NCBI RefSeq assembly: GCF_019112525.1 | Contig: NZ_CP077800.1 | Location: 3,100,001-3,164,000, forward strand | Direction: 5' to 3' | From: Modestobacter sp. L9-4 | Lineage (GTDB): Bacteria > Actinomycetota > Actinomycetes > Mycobacteriales > Geodermatophilaceae | Length of the DNA stretch: 64,000 bases | Shown here: positions 22,728 through 32,659 of the stretch, in pieces | Position numbering within the stretch: the first letter of the stretch is position 1 | Layout: each line of letters begins with the position of its first letter | Notes under the pieces: model-generated | The model's database searches: none | The model's input: only the letters and a program-made list of their open reading frames with translations | Told to the model about the DNA's origin: nothing | Made by a program: the position numbers and the translations under genes

Positions 22728-23867
22728 GTGTCCGAGTTCATCACCGCCCAGCCCGCCCCCACGACGTCCACCCTCCCGGCCGGGCTCGCCCCCGCGGGCG
22801 CCCCCGAGGAGCGCCGCACCCGTGAGCCGCTGGTCTTCGGCGGGATCCCCGAGGCCGACGGCTGGGTCCTGGCCCCGATCACCCCGCGCGACCGGGTGCA
22901 CTTCCGCACCGACCGCGAGCTGCCGCTGGCCGAGTTCCGCGCCGCCTTCCCCGCGGACGTCACCGTCACCCACGACGAGGGCGACGGCCTCTACCGGGTC
23001 GACGGGCAGCCGGGCACCGGTGACGAGCTGGCCGCGCTGACCCGCGCCTGGTGCGCCTCCCACGGCTACGCGACCGTGGGGCTGCGCCCGGAGACCGGCG
23101 TCCGCCGCCGCGCGCCGCGCGACCTGCCCCCGGCCTTCCTCGACGGGCTCTGCCGGCACTACTGCCGGGTCAGCCTCAAGCGCCTGCAGCGGAACATGAG
23201 CACGATCCGGCTGCACCTGCCCGACAACGACGACGTCGACCAGCAGGTCGCCGAGTGGGTGCTGAAGGCCGTGGCCACCTACGACGAGGTTAAGGGCGTG
23301 CCGTTCGGCGCCTTCCTGGCCACGCAGCTGTCCAAGTGGGTGCACGACCTGGGCCGCAACGCCTACGGGCGCACCGCCGCCGACACCGAGAACAAGCAGC
23401 AGAAGGCCATCGCCTCCTTCACCGCCGAGCACCAGCGCCGCCCCAGCGAGAAGGAGCTGGCCGCCTACATGGGGCAGAGCGTCGCCACGCTGCGCCGCAA
23501 CTCCCAGACCGTCGCCACCCTCAACGGGTTGCGCAACCTCCAGTCACTGGACGGCGGCGCCGACGCCGTCGAGTTCGTCGTCCCCGACAGCGCCGAGGTG
23601 CCCGACGAGATCATGGGGGAGGCCGAGCAGACCCTGCTCTCCCACGCCCTCACCGCCGCCTGCGCCCCCGACCCGACGGCCCGCCGCGACCAGCGCGCCG
23701 CGCAGCCGAACGTGCTCGGCTGGGCCACCTGGTACCTGACCACCTGGGGCGGGCAGACCAAGACGCAGCTGTCGGCGGACCTGAACACCTCGGTCCGCAA
23801 CATGAACGTGCACGCCGACCGCGCCGAGCAGGCGCTCAAGGCCCGCCTCTCCGAGCTCGGCGGCTGA
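22728..23867 (+). CDS. Divergent sigma-70-like protein
   Basis: This 379-residue protein has an N-terminal 140 residues of unknown type, then a sigma-like core. The region 2-like part is AVATYDEVKGVPFGAFLATQLSKWVHDLGR (about 187-215), the region 3-like part is RRPSEKELAAYMGQSVATL (about 240), and a C-terminal helix-turn-helix-like part is QTKTQLSADLNTSVRNMNVHADRAEQALKARL. The spacing and key residues parallel those of the FliA-type protein at 17550. It may be an alternative sigma factor or a sigma-derived regulator. The start is GTG with AGGAGGA upstream, and a strong hairpin follows. Confidence 0.6.
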   Translation: MSEFITAQPAPTTSTLPAGLAPAGAPEERRTREPLVFGGIPEADGWVLAPITPRDRVHFRTDRELPLAEFRAAFPADVTVTHDEGDGLYRVDGQPGTGDELAALTRAWCASHGYATVGLRPETGVRRRAPRDLPPAFLDGLCRHYCRVSLKRLQRNMSTIRLHLPDNDDVDQQVAEWVLKAVATYDEVKGVPFGAFLATQLSKWVHDLGRNAYGRTAADTENKQQKAIASFTAEHQRRPSEKELAAYMGQSVATLRRNSQTVATLNGLRNLQSLDGGADAVEFVVPDSAEVPDEIMGEAEQTLLSHALTAACAPDPTARRDQRAAQPNVLGWATWYLTTWGGQTKTQLSADLNTSVRNMNVHADRAEQALKARLSELGG

Positions 23868-23887
23868 CGGAGGACCTCGTCCTCCGT
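23867..23887 (+). terminator. Terminator after the sigma-like gene
   Basis: A 9-bp perfect stem (23867-23875 with 23879-23887) with a CTC loop starts at the stop codon. The gap 23868-24234 otherwise holds a second hairpin and a doubtful short ORF. Confidence 0.65.
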
Positions 23888-24020
23888 GCCCCCTGGGCTG
23901 GAGCAGTGCTCTGCAGGACCCGGCACTCGCCGGCCCGCGGTGGGCCCCGGAGGGGCCGTGCCACGCCGTCACCGCCCCCACGTCCGACCCCGCACCAGGG
24001 GGTCGGCGCAGCACGTCACC

Positions 24021-24054
24021 AGCGCCCCGGACCGCCTCGGCGGGCCGGGGCGCT
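24021..24054. terminator. Second hairpin in the 23.9-24.2 kb gap
   Basis: A 10-bp stem (24021-24030 with 24045-24054) encloses a smaller CCGCC/GGCGG stem. It is probably a further terminator before the next gene pair. Confidence 0.5.
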
Positions 24055-24127
24055 GTGCTGTCCGGGAGTCGAGGAAATCGCCGGTGGTACGGGTCCATCC
24101 GCGTCCTGACCTGCCGATGTACGTGGT

Positions 24128-24238
24128 GTGACCACGCCCCACCGCTCCCGCCGCCCTGCGGAGCGGGCCGGGACGACGGCGGCTCCGCCGCGGCTCCCGG
24201 TGCGCCCGGGCGACCGCCGGCCGGCGGTGCGGGCATGA
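24128..24238 (+). CDS. Possible 36-residue leader ORF
   Basis: A GTG frame (VTTPHRSRRPAERAG...) very rich in Arg, Pro and Ala ends in a TGA that overlaps the next gene's ATG (ATGA). It has no clear ribosome binding site. The overlap is the only argument for its being translated. Confidence 0.25.
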   Translation: MTTPHRSRRPAERAGTTAAPPRLPVRPGDRRPAVRA

Positions 24239-24582
24239 GCGTGCCCCCGGCCGCCGAGCCCGACCAGGTCGTGCTCGTGCCGCACTGGCTGACCGCCGTC
24301 GACCGCTCCGAGGTGGAGCGCGCCGTCACCGAGGCCCTCGAGGTCGGCCCGGTGCACCCGGTCGCCGCCATCCACCTCGGTGACGTCCTCACCGAGCTGC
24401 ACGTGGCCGCCGCGCGCGAGGTCGTCTGGCCCGCGCCCGTGGCCCGCGTCCGCCGGGCGACCGGCTGGGGCGCCGACGTCGTCCCGGTCCGGCTCTCGGC
24501 GCTGGAGCTGGCCAGCGTGCTCTCGCTGCCCGGCCTGGCGTCCGTCGCCCGGGCCGCGCTCACCGGCGGACGCAGCGCGTGA
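24235..24582 (+). CDS. Hypothetical protein, 115 residues
   Basis: I do not recognise the family. The protein is soluble and mildly acidic, with LVPHWLTAVDRSEVERAVTEALE and VRLSALELASVLSLPGLASVARAAL segments that suggest an alpha/beta fold. The next gene starts in a GTGA overlap with its stop, so the two are translationally coupled. Nothing in the sequence gives a function. Lying between the flagellar locus and gltA, it may or may not be motility-related. Confidence 0.6.
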   Translation: MSVPPAAEPDQVVLVPHWLTAVDRSEVERAVTEALEVGPVHPVAAIHLGDVLTELHVAAAREVVWPAPVARVRRATGWGADVVPVRLSALELASVLSLPGLASVARAALTGGRSA

Positions 24583-25340
24583 GCGAGACGCTCTTCGGCG
24601 CCCCCGCCGGTCTCCTCGCCCGGCTGAACCGCAGCGAGGTGCGGGTGCCCGACGTCCGGGCGGCGCTGTCCCGCCTGACCGACGACGAGATCGGCCCGGG
24701 TCTGCGGCTGGACGTCTTCGAGGGCACCGGCACCGGTCCGATGGTGGTGCTCGAGGAGGCCGGCCGCCGCACCCGCGTGCTGCTGGCCGAGCTCGCCGTG
24801 CAGATGACCCGGTCCCGCGTCCCGGCCACCCCCGAGGGCGTCACCGCCGCGACGGTCGCCTGGCTGGCCCGCCGCCCGGTGCCCGACGAGGTGGCCGCGC
24901 AGACCGGGATCGCACTGCTCGACTGGTCCGACCCCCGGCAGACCGTGCTGGGCTGGCGGGTGGTCGTGCGCCGCGGTGAGGTCGGCGTCCCGTGGCGGCC
25001 CTCGCGCACCGCCACGCTGCCGCTGGTCCACCAGACACGCTCCGCCGCGCTGGGCCGGGCGGCCACCGTCGACGCCACGCTGCACGTGCAGGGACCGCTC
25101 GGGCTGTGCACCGCCACCGACGCCCCCGGCCTGGACACCGCGGTGCTCGTGCGCCCCGAGGCGCTGCTGCAGGAGATGGCCGACCGGGGTCTGCGGCTGC
25201 GGGACGGGCACGTGGTGGTCACCCCGCGCCGCCCGGTCGCCGCCGCCGAGGGACCCGTGGCCCGCCGGCTGGCCGCCGAGGCGACCGAGGCCTGCGCCAC
25301 CCTGCCCTGGTGGGCCGTGGCCGACCTCGGCTGGGCCTGA
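24579..25340 (+). CDS. Hypothetical protein, 253 residues
   Basis: I do not recognise this protein. It has no signal peptide or membrane segment. Features include LFGAPAGLLARLNRSEVRVPDVRAAL at the start, many short beta-like stretches (GLRLDVFEGTGTGPMVVLEE, VLGWRVVVRRGEVG), and a C-terminus ending PWWAVADLGWA. It is coupled by a 4-base overlap to the 115-residue gene before it, so the two probably work together. It converges on the NlpC/P60-VanY gene with a 24-base gap. Confidence 0.6.
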   Translation: MSETLFGAPAGLLARLNRSEVRVPDVRAALSRLTDDEIGPGLRLDVFEGTGTGPMVVLEEAGRRTRVLLAELAVQMTRSRVPATPEGVTAATVAWLARRPVPDEVAAQTGIALLDWSDPRQTVLGWRVVVRRGEVGVPWRPSRTATLPLVHQTRSAALGRAATVDATLHVQGPLGLCTATDAPGLDTAVLVRPEALLQEMADRGLRLRDGHVVVTPRRPVAAAEGPVARRLAAEATEACATLPWWAVADLGWA

Positions 25341-25364
25341 GCCCCACCGCGCGGGCAGCCGGGC

Positions 25365-27302
25365 TCAGGCCAGGCTGCCGTACTCCCAGTGCCACGGCTC
25401 CGGGTTCTGCCCGCGGGCCTGCGCCCAGTCCGGGTGCACCCAGCCGAAGTGCCCGGCGTTGAGCTGCATCCAGGCCGTCTGCGCGGTGCCGAAGACGTTG
25501 ATCCCGCCGCAGAGGTCCACCGCGAGCCCCCAGCCGTGGTTCGACGTCCCCGGGACGGCGGTGATCCGCGGCTTGCGGACGTGCGCGTCGACCTGAGCGG
25601 CGAACGAGCGGTAGGAGTCGGTGATGCACAGCGGCGAGCCGAAGGCGGCCTGGTAGGCCGCCGACATCGCGCCGTACGCGGCGGCCGCGTCGCAGCGCAG
25701 CCGCTGCCCCGGGGCGACACCGCACAGCTGGTCGGCCGGGATCTGCCCGTTGGACCAGCCACCCCAGCCGGCCTCGGCCGGGCTGGTCGCGGTGCCGGGC
25801 GCCGGCGGCGGCGCGCTGCAGGTCGCCGGGCCGGTGGTGGCCACCGGCAGCGGGGTGGGGGTCGCCGCGGGCACGGTGACCCGGACGGCGGTGGTCAGGT
25901 CGCCCACGTCGTGCACCGCGACCTGCCAGCGGTCGGCGGAGGCCGACAGCACGCTGGTGCCGCCGAGGTAGAGCCCGACGTCGTCCAGGCCGCTGCCCCA
26001 GCGGGTGCTGAACACCAGGTCACCGACCTGCAGCTGGCTGCGGGGCACGGGGGTGCCCTGCGCCCACTGGCCGGCCAGGTCGCCGGCGATGCCCAGCCCG
26101 GCCTGAGTCCAGGCGGTGCTGGTGAGCCCGGCGCAGTCGTAGCCGTCGGGGCCGCTCTGGCCGGGCAGGTAGGGCCGGCCCAGCTGGGCGAGGGCGGCGC
26201 TCACCGCGGCGACGGTCTCCGCGGGCAGCACGGTGAGGACCTGACCGTCGGCGTAGGCCGACGCCACCCCGGGCACCGGCGTGCCGGAGCCGTCGCGCAG
26301 CGGGGCCAGCCCGGGCGGCAGGTCGTCGGCGTCGGCCAGCTCGGTCGCGGTCGGCGGGGTGATCCCGGCGGCGACCAGCCGGTCCAGGTAGGTCTGCCAG
26401 CCGGTCAGCGCGGTGGCGTTGCGCTCCTGCTGGTCCGCCGACGCCGGGGTCGTGGACAGCCCGGCCCACCGCGCGCTGGTGCGCAGGTCCATCGTGGTGG
26501 CGATGCCGTGGATCTCGGTGAGGACGGCGGCGGCGCGGGCGCGGGCCACGGTGGCGGAGTCCTCGGCCGCGGCGGCCTCGTCGGTGTACTGCGCAGCGTG
26601 CACGGCGGCCCGGCCGGCGCGGGCCACGTCGGCGTCCCGGGCGTCGGCGAGCTGCTCGGTCAGGCCCTGGGCGTGCAGCACGTCGGCGGTGGCGTCGGGC
26701 GCGTCCACGGAGAGCCGGCCCACGGGCCAGCGCTGCCCGGCGCTGCTCATGTAGGCCGCCGCGGCCGCGCTGCCGACGGCGGTGCGGGCGGTGGCCGCGT
26801 CGGCCTCGGCGGCGTGTCCGGCGTCTCGTGACTGCTGGGCGCGTGCGGTGGCCGACGCCGCCTCGGCCAGGGCGGCGCGGTAGCGGGCGGTGGCGTCGGC
26901 GAGCGTGGTGGCGGCGGTCTGCGCGTCGTCGGTGACCGCCCGGGGTGCCTGGCCGGCCTCGGTCGGCGGCTGGGTGAGGGCACCGAGCAGGAGCAGGACG
27001 GCGAGGGTGGCACCGGTGAGCACGCCGAGCCGGTCGCGCCACCGCCGAAGTGCACCGGGGGTGCGGGTGCGCTTCGGGGCAGGACGCCGGGCCGGGGGCC
27101 TGCGCGCCGTGGAGCCCGGCCGGGGAGCACCGCCGCGCGGTCGGGCGGGAGCGGTGCGGGCGGTCGTGCTGCGGGTGGTCGTGCTGCGGGCGGTGCCACT
27201 GCGGGCGGCGCCCGAGCGGGCGGGGGAGGGCGCCGGACGGCGGGGGGCCGTGCCCGTCGTCCGGGGTCGCTGCGCGGTGACCTGCGCGCGTGGTGCGGTC
27301 AC
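25365..27302 (-). CDS. Membrane-anchored wall peptidase: NlpC/P60 plus VanY (M15) fusion
   Basis: This 645-residue protein begins with a basic Arg/Thr/Pro-rich cytoplasmic part (1-85) and one membrane segment (about 95-115: VLTGATLAVLLLLGAL). A long Ala-rich coiled-coil region (120-270) follows. Then come an NlpC/P60 domain (about 375-470: GYDCAGLTSTAWTQAG with the nucleophile Cys, DDVGLYLGG with the His) and a C-terminal VanY-type DD-carboxypeptidase (DSYRSF, SNHGWGLAVDL, EPWHWEY zinc ligands). It should cut peptidoglycan stem peptides at two bonds. GTG 27302 has GGGGGAC upstream. Similar coiled-coil/hydrolase designs (RipA-like) act in cell separation. Confidence 0.82.
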   Translation of the reverse strand: MTAPRAQVTAQRPRTTGTAPRRPAPSPARSGAARSGTARSTTTRSTTARTAPARPRGGAPRPGSTARRPPARRPAPKRTRTPGALRRWRDRLGVLTGATLAVLLLLGALTQPPTEAGQAPRAVTDDAQTAATTLADATARYRAALAEAASATARAQQSRDAGHAAEADAATARTAVGSAAAAAYMSSAGQRWPVGRLSVDAPDATADVLHAQGLTEQLADARDADVARAGRAAVHAAQYTDEAAAAEDSATVARARAAAVLTEIHGIATTMDLRTSARWAGLSTTPASADQQERNATALTGWQTYLDRLVAAGITPPTATELADADDLPPGLAPLRDGSGTPVPGVASAYADGQVLTVLPAETVAAVSAALAQLGRPYLPGQSGPDGYDCAGLTSTAWTQAGLGIAGDLAGQWAQGTPVPRSQLQVGDLVFSTRWGSGLDDVGLYLGGTSVLSASADRWQVAVHDVGDLTTAVRVTVPAATPTPLPVATTGPATCSAPPPAPGTATSPAEAGWGGWSNGQIPADQLCGVAPGQRLRCDAAAAYGAMSAAYQAAFGSPLCITDSYRSFAAQVDAHVRKPRITAVPGTSNHGWGLAVDLCGGINVFGTAQTAWMQLNAGHFGWVHPDWAQARGQNPEPWHWEYGSLA

Positions 27303-27440
27303 CGTCGTCCCCCGGGGCTGAGATCGGTCCGGGCGCCAGGCGGCGTCCGGTGTCCTGATCCCATCGACGGAGGCCGGGGGTCGGTGTAGGTCCCTCACCC
27401 CTCCGGGGGAGGGAGGTCACCCGTCCGGGGGGAGACGCGA

Positions 27441-27476
27441 CGAGGCCCCGTCGTCCGGTTGGACGACGGGGCCTCG
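27441..27476 (-). terminator. Terminator after citrate synthase
   Basis: A 16-bp perfect stem (27441-27456 with 27461-27476) with a GGTT loop lies about 60 bases past the gltA stop. Confidence 0.8.
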
Positions 27477-27537
27477 GTCTCGGTCCCTCTGCAGGGGCCC
27501 GCTGCGAGCGTGCGAGCGGTGGGGGCAGAGGAGTCCT

Positions 27538-28839
<1,302 letters not shown>

Positions 28840-28889
28840 CAAGGCCGGACGGTACTGCCCCGGGCGGGGGAGTGACAGGTCAGGGCACA

Positions 28890-30794
28890 TCAGACGCGCG
28901 CGGGTCCTGGACCCGCGCTCGCCACGCCGCTGGTCGCCTGACCCGAGACGACGCCCCAGCCCGGCGAAGCGAGCACGTGCTCGAGCCAGTCCAGTGCAGT
29001 CGGGCTCAGGGGCAGGTCTCCGGGGAACGCGCGGGGCTCCCCTCGCGGGGCGACGCTGTCGACGCTGATGTCGCCGCAGTCCTCGGGTGTCTGCCCGAGT
29101 CCGGACAGGAGGCCCACCAGGACAGCGGTGCTCTTCGAGCCGGCTGCGTCGTCGCCGGCCGCGAAGGGGAGGCTCACCGCCAGCCGCGGATGGTCCCCGG
29201 CGAGACGCAGCAGGCGAGTGGCCCCCTCCGGTCGTGTCTCCCATCCGGGAGCAGCACGCACGACCAACGACCGACTGCGGCCCCGATCGGTCAACGCGAG
29301 GACGTCGGCGCGCATCGCCGGGTCGTCCAGCTCTGCGACCGGGTGGAGAGCCACCTCGAAGTCGGGCGTCTGGGGGTTCCCGCCAGTGGCGAACGTGACG
29401 AGCATCGAGCCGTACCGGGGGTCCTCGACCCTCTCCCCGAGGTCCTCTGCCCGGACCGCCGAGCTCCCGCGTGCCTGGTCGTACAGCGCCTCCAGGGAGC
29501 TCGTCCAGTTGCTGCCGGCGTGGAGCGATGCCACCGCGGCCTGGACCTCTGCACCTCGTCGCATGCGCAGCTCGGGGTCAGTGACCAGCGCCCGCAGTTG
29601 GCGGACGTACTCCTCGGGGCTCTCTGCACAGGGCTCACCCAGGAGTCCCGGCATGCCGGCCTGGTAGACGAACAGGCGGTCGTCGGCCGGGATGTCGGTG
29701 AGGGCCAGGGTCGGCAGGCCGGTCATGGCGGCCTCCAGCACCGAGGTGCCCGAACGGGTGGGGTAGGACTCGAGGTAGACGTCCGCCGCTCCGTAGTAGG
29801 GAGCCGGGTCCGGCACCACCCCGACGGGCAGCAACCTCCCGGGGTAGCGCGCCGCGAGACGTTCCCAGGCGCCCGTCCGCGACGCCCCCACGAGCACGAC
29901 GACCAGTTGGGGGAACCACGTCAACGCCCGGTCGAGCAGGCGGTCCATGCCGCGGGCTCCCAGGGGGGACATCTTGGCCTCGGTGGCGACGGTCAAGCCC
30001 AGCACTGCGCCGGCCGGGACGCCCAGCTTCCGCCGCATCTCGTCCCGGGGCACCGATGACGCCTCGACGTCGACGGGGATGGGCAGCAGAGCCGACCGCC
30101 CGGCGGCCACGCCGCGCAGCTCGTGCGACAGTCGCTGGCCGAAGGGGCGGAAGTCGCTCACGACGTCGGCTGCGCCGACGCCGAGCCAGTAGGAGTGGTC
30201 GGCGTGGTTCTCCAGGACCACAGGCGGTCGGTCGCCCGGGAGGTTCACCGCAGCGAGGACCACCGCGTCGTACGGGTGCACGTGCAGGACGACCATGTCC
30301 GCCTGGTCCATCAGCCCACGCAACGCCTGGGCCCGTTCCAGCAGGGGGGCGTGCCGTTCCCGCAGCTCGTCGACACGTCCGCCGGACGTGGTGACGGCGT
30401 CGAGCAGCTGCTCCGGGACGGGGCCGTGGTGGTTGGTCAGCGCCACATGGCTGCGACGGTGGTCCCGGCTGATCCACCGTCGGGCGAAGCGGGTGTGCCC
30501 GCCGAAGGCGTAGGCCTCGGACAGGACGTGGAGGACGTGCCCGCCGGACCGGGTGCCGTCCACCACCGGCCCGTCGCCTGCCCGCACGTGCGACAGCACC
30601 ATCCGCTCGAGGACCGGGTCGCTGAGCAGCCCGGGGGGTGCCATCCAGGCGTAGTGGGCGGCCATCGTCGCCGCGCGGAGGACGCGTTCCACGTCGGTCC
30701 CGGTGGCGTGGGCACCGACGACGTCGACCAGCTGCCCGTAGCGCAGTCGGTTCTCGGCGAGCACTCGCTCAGCGGGTGCAGAGGGACGGGTCAC
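28890..30794 (-). CDS. Glycosyltransferase (GT4-like) with extra C-terminal domain
   Basis: This protein has 634 residues. The first 160 include HVLHVLSEAYAFGGHTRFA, and the GT-B core follows (VVLHVHPYDAVVLAA; LGLTVATEAKMSPLG; the nucleotide-sugar site YLESYPTRSGTSVLEAAMTGLPTL near 415-440). About 165 further residues (from VEDPRYGSMLVTFATGG) are not usual for the family and look like a separate alpha/beta domain. GTG 30794 has GGAGACCTC upstream. An ATG at 30887 overlapping the aminotransferase stop (ATGA) would add 31 low-complexity residues and is a real alternative. It probably transfers the amino sugar made by its neighbours. Confidence 0.8.
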   Translation of the reverse strand: MTRPSAPAERVLAENRLRYGQLVDVVGAHATGTDVERVLRAATMAAHYAWMAPPGLLSDPVLERMVLSHVRAGDGPVVDGTRSGGHVLHVLSEAYAFGGHTRFARRWISRDHRRSHVALTNHHGPVPEQLLDAVTTSGGRVDELRERHAPLLERAQALRGLMDQADMVVLHVHPYDAVVLAAVNLPGDRPPVVLENHADHSYWLGVGAADVVSDFRPFGQRLSHELRGVAAGRSALLPIPVDVEASSVPRDEMRRKLGVPAGAVLGLTVATEAKMSPLGARGMDRLLDRALTWFPQLVVVLVGASRTGAWERLAARYPGRLLPVGVVPDPAPYYGAADVYLESYPTRSGTSVLEAAMTGLPTLALTDIPADDRLFVYQAGMPGLLGEPCAESPEEYVRQLRALVTDPELRMRRGAEVQAAVASLHAGSNWTSSLEALYDQARGSSAVRAEDLGERVEDPRYGSMLVTFATGGNPQTPDFEVALHPVAELDDPAMRADVLALTDRGRSRSLVVRAAPGWETRPEGATRLLRLAGDHPRLAVSLPFAAGDDAAGSKSTAVLVGLLSGLGQTPEDCGDISVDSVAPRGEPRAFPGDLPLSPTALDWLEHVLASPGWGVVSGQATSGVASAGPGPARV

Positions 30795-30883
30795 GAGGTC
30801 TCCAGAGCGGCGGTGGGGGAGTTGTCCGGTGCGGCGCCGGGGGCTGCCGGCGGGGGGTGCAGCTGCGGTCGTGTCTCGAACGG

Positions 30884-32005
30884 TCATGCGCGGAACGACC
30901 GCACGGCGTCGATCACCCGGTCCTGGTCGTGCGGGGAGAGCATCGGGTCCATGGGGAGGCTGAGCACCTCGCGCGCGAGCGCGTCCGAGACCGGGAGGTG
31001 GGCCTCCGCCAGGGCGGTGCCGGCGAAGGCACCCTGGCGGTGGCAGGGGATCGGGTAGTGCACGCCGGCCTCGACGCCCGCGGCGGCCAGGTGCTCCTGG
31101 AGGCGGTCGCGGTGGCGACTGCGCACGACGTACAGGTGCCAGGCCGGCGTCGCCCACGCGACCCGCTCGGGGAGGACCAGGTCCAGCCCGGCGAGCCCTT
31201 CGTCGTACCGGCGGGCCACCGCTTCCCGGCGGGCGTTGTGCGCCTCCATGCGGCGCAGCTTCACCGACAGCACGGCTGCCTGGAGCTCGTCCAGCCGACT
31301 GTTCCAGCCGACCTCGTCGTGGCGGTACTTCTCGGTGGACCCGTAGTTGCGCAGCGAGCGGAGCCGCCGGGCCGTCTCCGGGTCGGACGTGGTGACCGCC
31401 CCACCGTCGCCGAGAGCCCCCAGGTTCTTGCCCGGGTAGAAGCTCCAGGCGGTCGCGTGCGTCAGCCCACCCACGGGGCGGTCGCGCAGGCGGGCGCCGT
31501 GAGCCTGGGCAGCGTCGTCGAGGACGGCCAGGTCGTGATCGCGGGCCAGCCGCAGGACCGGGTCGAGGTCGACCGGGTGGCCGTAGAGGTGCACCGGCAG
31601 GATCGCGCGGGTCCGCGGCGTGACGGCCGCGGCCAGGGCCACGTCGTCCCAGTCGGCACGGGCGGAGCGGACGTCCACCGGCACGGGGACGGCGCCGACG
31701 TGAGCGACGGCCAGCCAGGTGGCCACGAAGGTGTGCCCGGGCACCAGGACCTCGTCGCCCGGGCCGATCCCCAGCGCCCGCAGGCCGAGGGAGAGCGCGT
31801 CCAGCCCGTTGCCCACACCGACGGCGAACCGTGCGCCGACCGCGGTCGCCCAGGCCTCCTCGAAGGCGGCGAGCTCGGGTCCGAGGAGGAGTCGTCCGCT
31901 GCGGACGACCCGCAGGGCGGCGTCCTCCAGGTCGGGGGACAGCTCGGCGTGCAGGGCGCCCAGGTCCAGGAGAGGCACCTGCCGCGGGGTCGGCGAGGTG
32001 GTCAC
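30884..32005 (-). CDS. DegT/DnrJ/EryC1 sugar aminotransferase (FdtB/QdtB-like)
   Basis: This 373-residue PLP enzyme starts [22 protein letters not shown] and shows [46 protein letters not shown] and the PLP-lysine segment [17 protein letters not shown]. It ends with the [12 protein letters not shown] region typical of the group. The adjacent FdtA-type isomerase suggests that it aminates C3 of dTDP-3-keto-6-deoxyhexose using glutamate. It starts at a GTG overlapping the fdtA-like stop by 4 bases. RmlA/RmlB for dTDP-4-keto-6-deoxyglucose must come from elsewhere. Confidence 0.9.
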   Translation of the reverse strand: MTTSPTPRQVPLLDLGALHAELSPDLEDAALRVVRSGRLLLGPELAAFEEAWATAVGARFAVGVGNGLDALSLGLRALGIGPGDEVLVPGHTFVATWLAVAHVGAVPVPVDVRSARADWDDVALAAAVTPRTRAILPVHLYGHPVDLDPVLRLARDHDLAVLDDAAQAHGARLRDRPVGGLTHATAWSFYPGKNLGALGDGGAVTTSDPETARRLRSLRNYGSTEKYRHDEVGWNSRLDELQAAVLSVKLRRMEAHNARREAVARRYDEGLAGLDLVLPERVAWATPAWHLYVVRSRHRDRLQEHLAAAGVEAGVHYPIPCHRQGAFAGTALAEAHLPVSDALAREVLSLPMDPMLSPHDQDRVIDAVRSFRA

Positions 32006-32532
32006 CGTGCAGCTGCCGCGCCGCCGACCTCGCCGGCGGCCTCAGCCGCCCGCCGGGCCTCACGGAAGTCGTCGTAGTCGCGGTAGTAGTCGTCCTCGGC
32101 ATAGACCTGGGAGGCGAGCACGAGGCACACGCTGCCGGAGGAGAAGTTGCCGAGCTCCCGCCAGACCAGCCGGGGGACCAGCAGTCCGTGGTACGAGCGG
32201 TTGAGGTGGAACCGCGCGGTCTCCGTGCCGTCGTCGACGACGACGTCGAAGCTGCCGGCCGCGGCGACGATCAGCTGCTGCAGCTCGCGGTGCCCGTGCC
32301 CGCCGCGGGACTCACCGCCCGGCACGTCGTAGAGGTAGTAGACGCGGGCGATGTCGAAGGGCATGTGGACCCCGCCCTCGAGGGACGTCAGGTTGCCCCG
32401 CGGGTCGGTGATCCGCGGCAGGTCGACGATCCTGCAGCCGGCCCCGCTGCCCTCCGGGCGCGGGTTCCAGTCCGTGGCGCGACGGCCCGGGCTGGGGGAA
32501 CGGCGGTCGGGAGGAGTCACGCCCCGGCTCAT
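32002..32532 (-). CDS. fdtA: FdtA/QdtA-type dTDP-4-oxo-6-deoxyglucose 3,4-ketoisomerase (cupin)
   Basis: This 176-residue cupin has [43 protein letters not shown], then [41 protein letters not shown] and [13 protein letters not shown]. These are FdtA/WxcM family signatures, including the conserved His pair in GHGHRE. The enzyme moves the keto group from C4 to C3, so the next gene can make a 3-amino sugar. Whether the product is the galacto (Fuc3N) or gluco (Qui3N) form cannot be told from sequence. The first 40 residues are extra and weakly supported; ATG 32532 is a best guess. Confidence 0.85.
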   Translation of the reverse strand: MSRGVTPPDRRSPSPGRRATDWNPRPEGSGAGCRIVDLPRITDPRGNLTSLEGGVHMPFDIARVYYLYDVPGGESRGGHGHRELQQLIVAAAGSFDVVVDDGTETARFHLNRSYHGLLVPRLVWRELGNFSSGSVCLVLASQVYAEDDYYRDYDDFREARRAAEAAGEVGGAAAAR

Positions 32533-32659
32533 CGGCAGGCGTCGGCAGCTCCGGTACCCGCGTGCGCTGCCCCGGGGGTGGTGTGACGCCAGGTGCCGCA
32601 TGGGACGGTGGGGACACGACGTCCCCCGTGCGGTCGGCGCCGTCGTCCATGGTGGCTCC

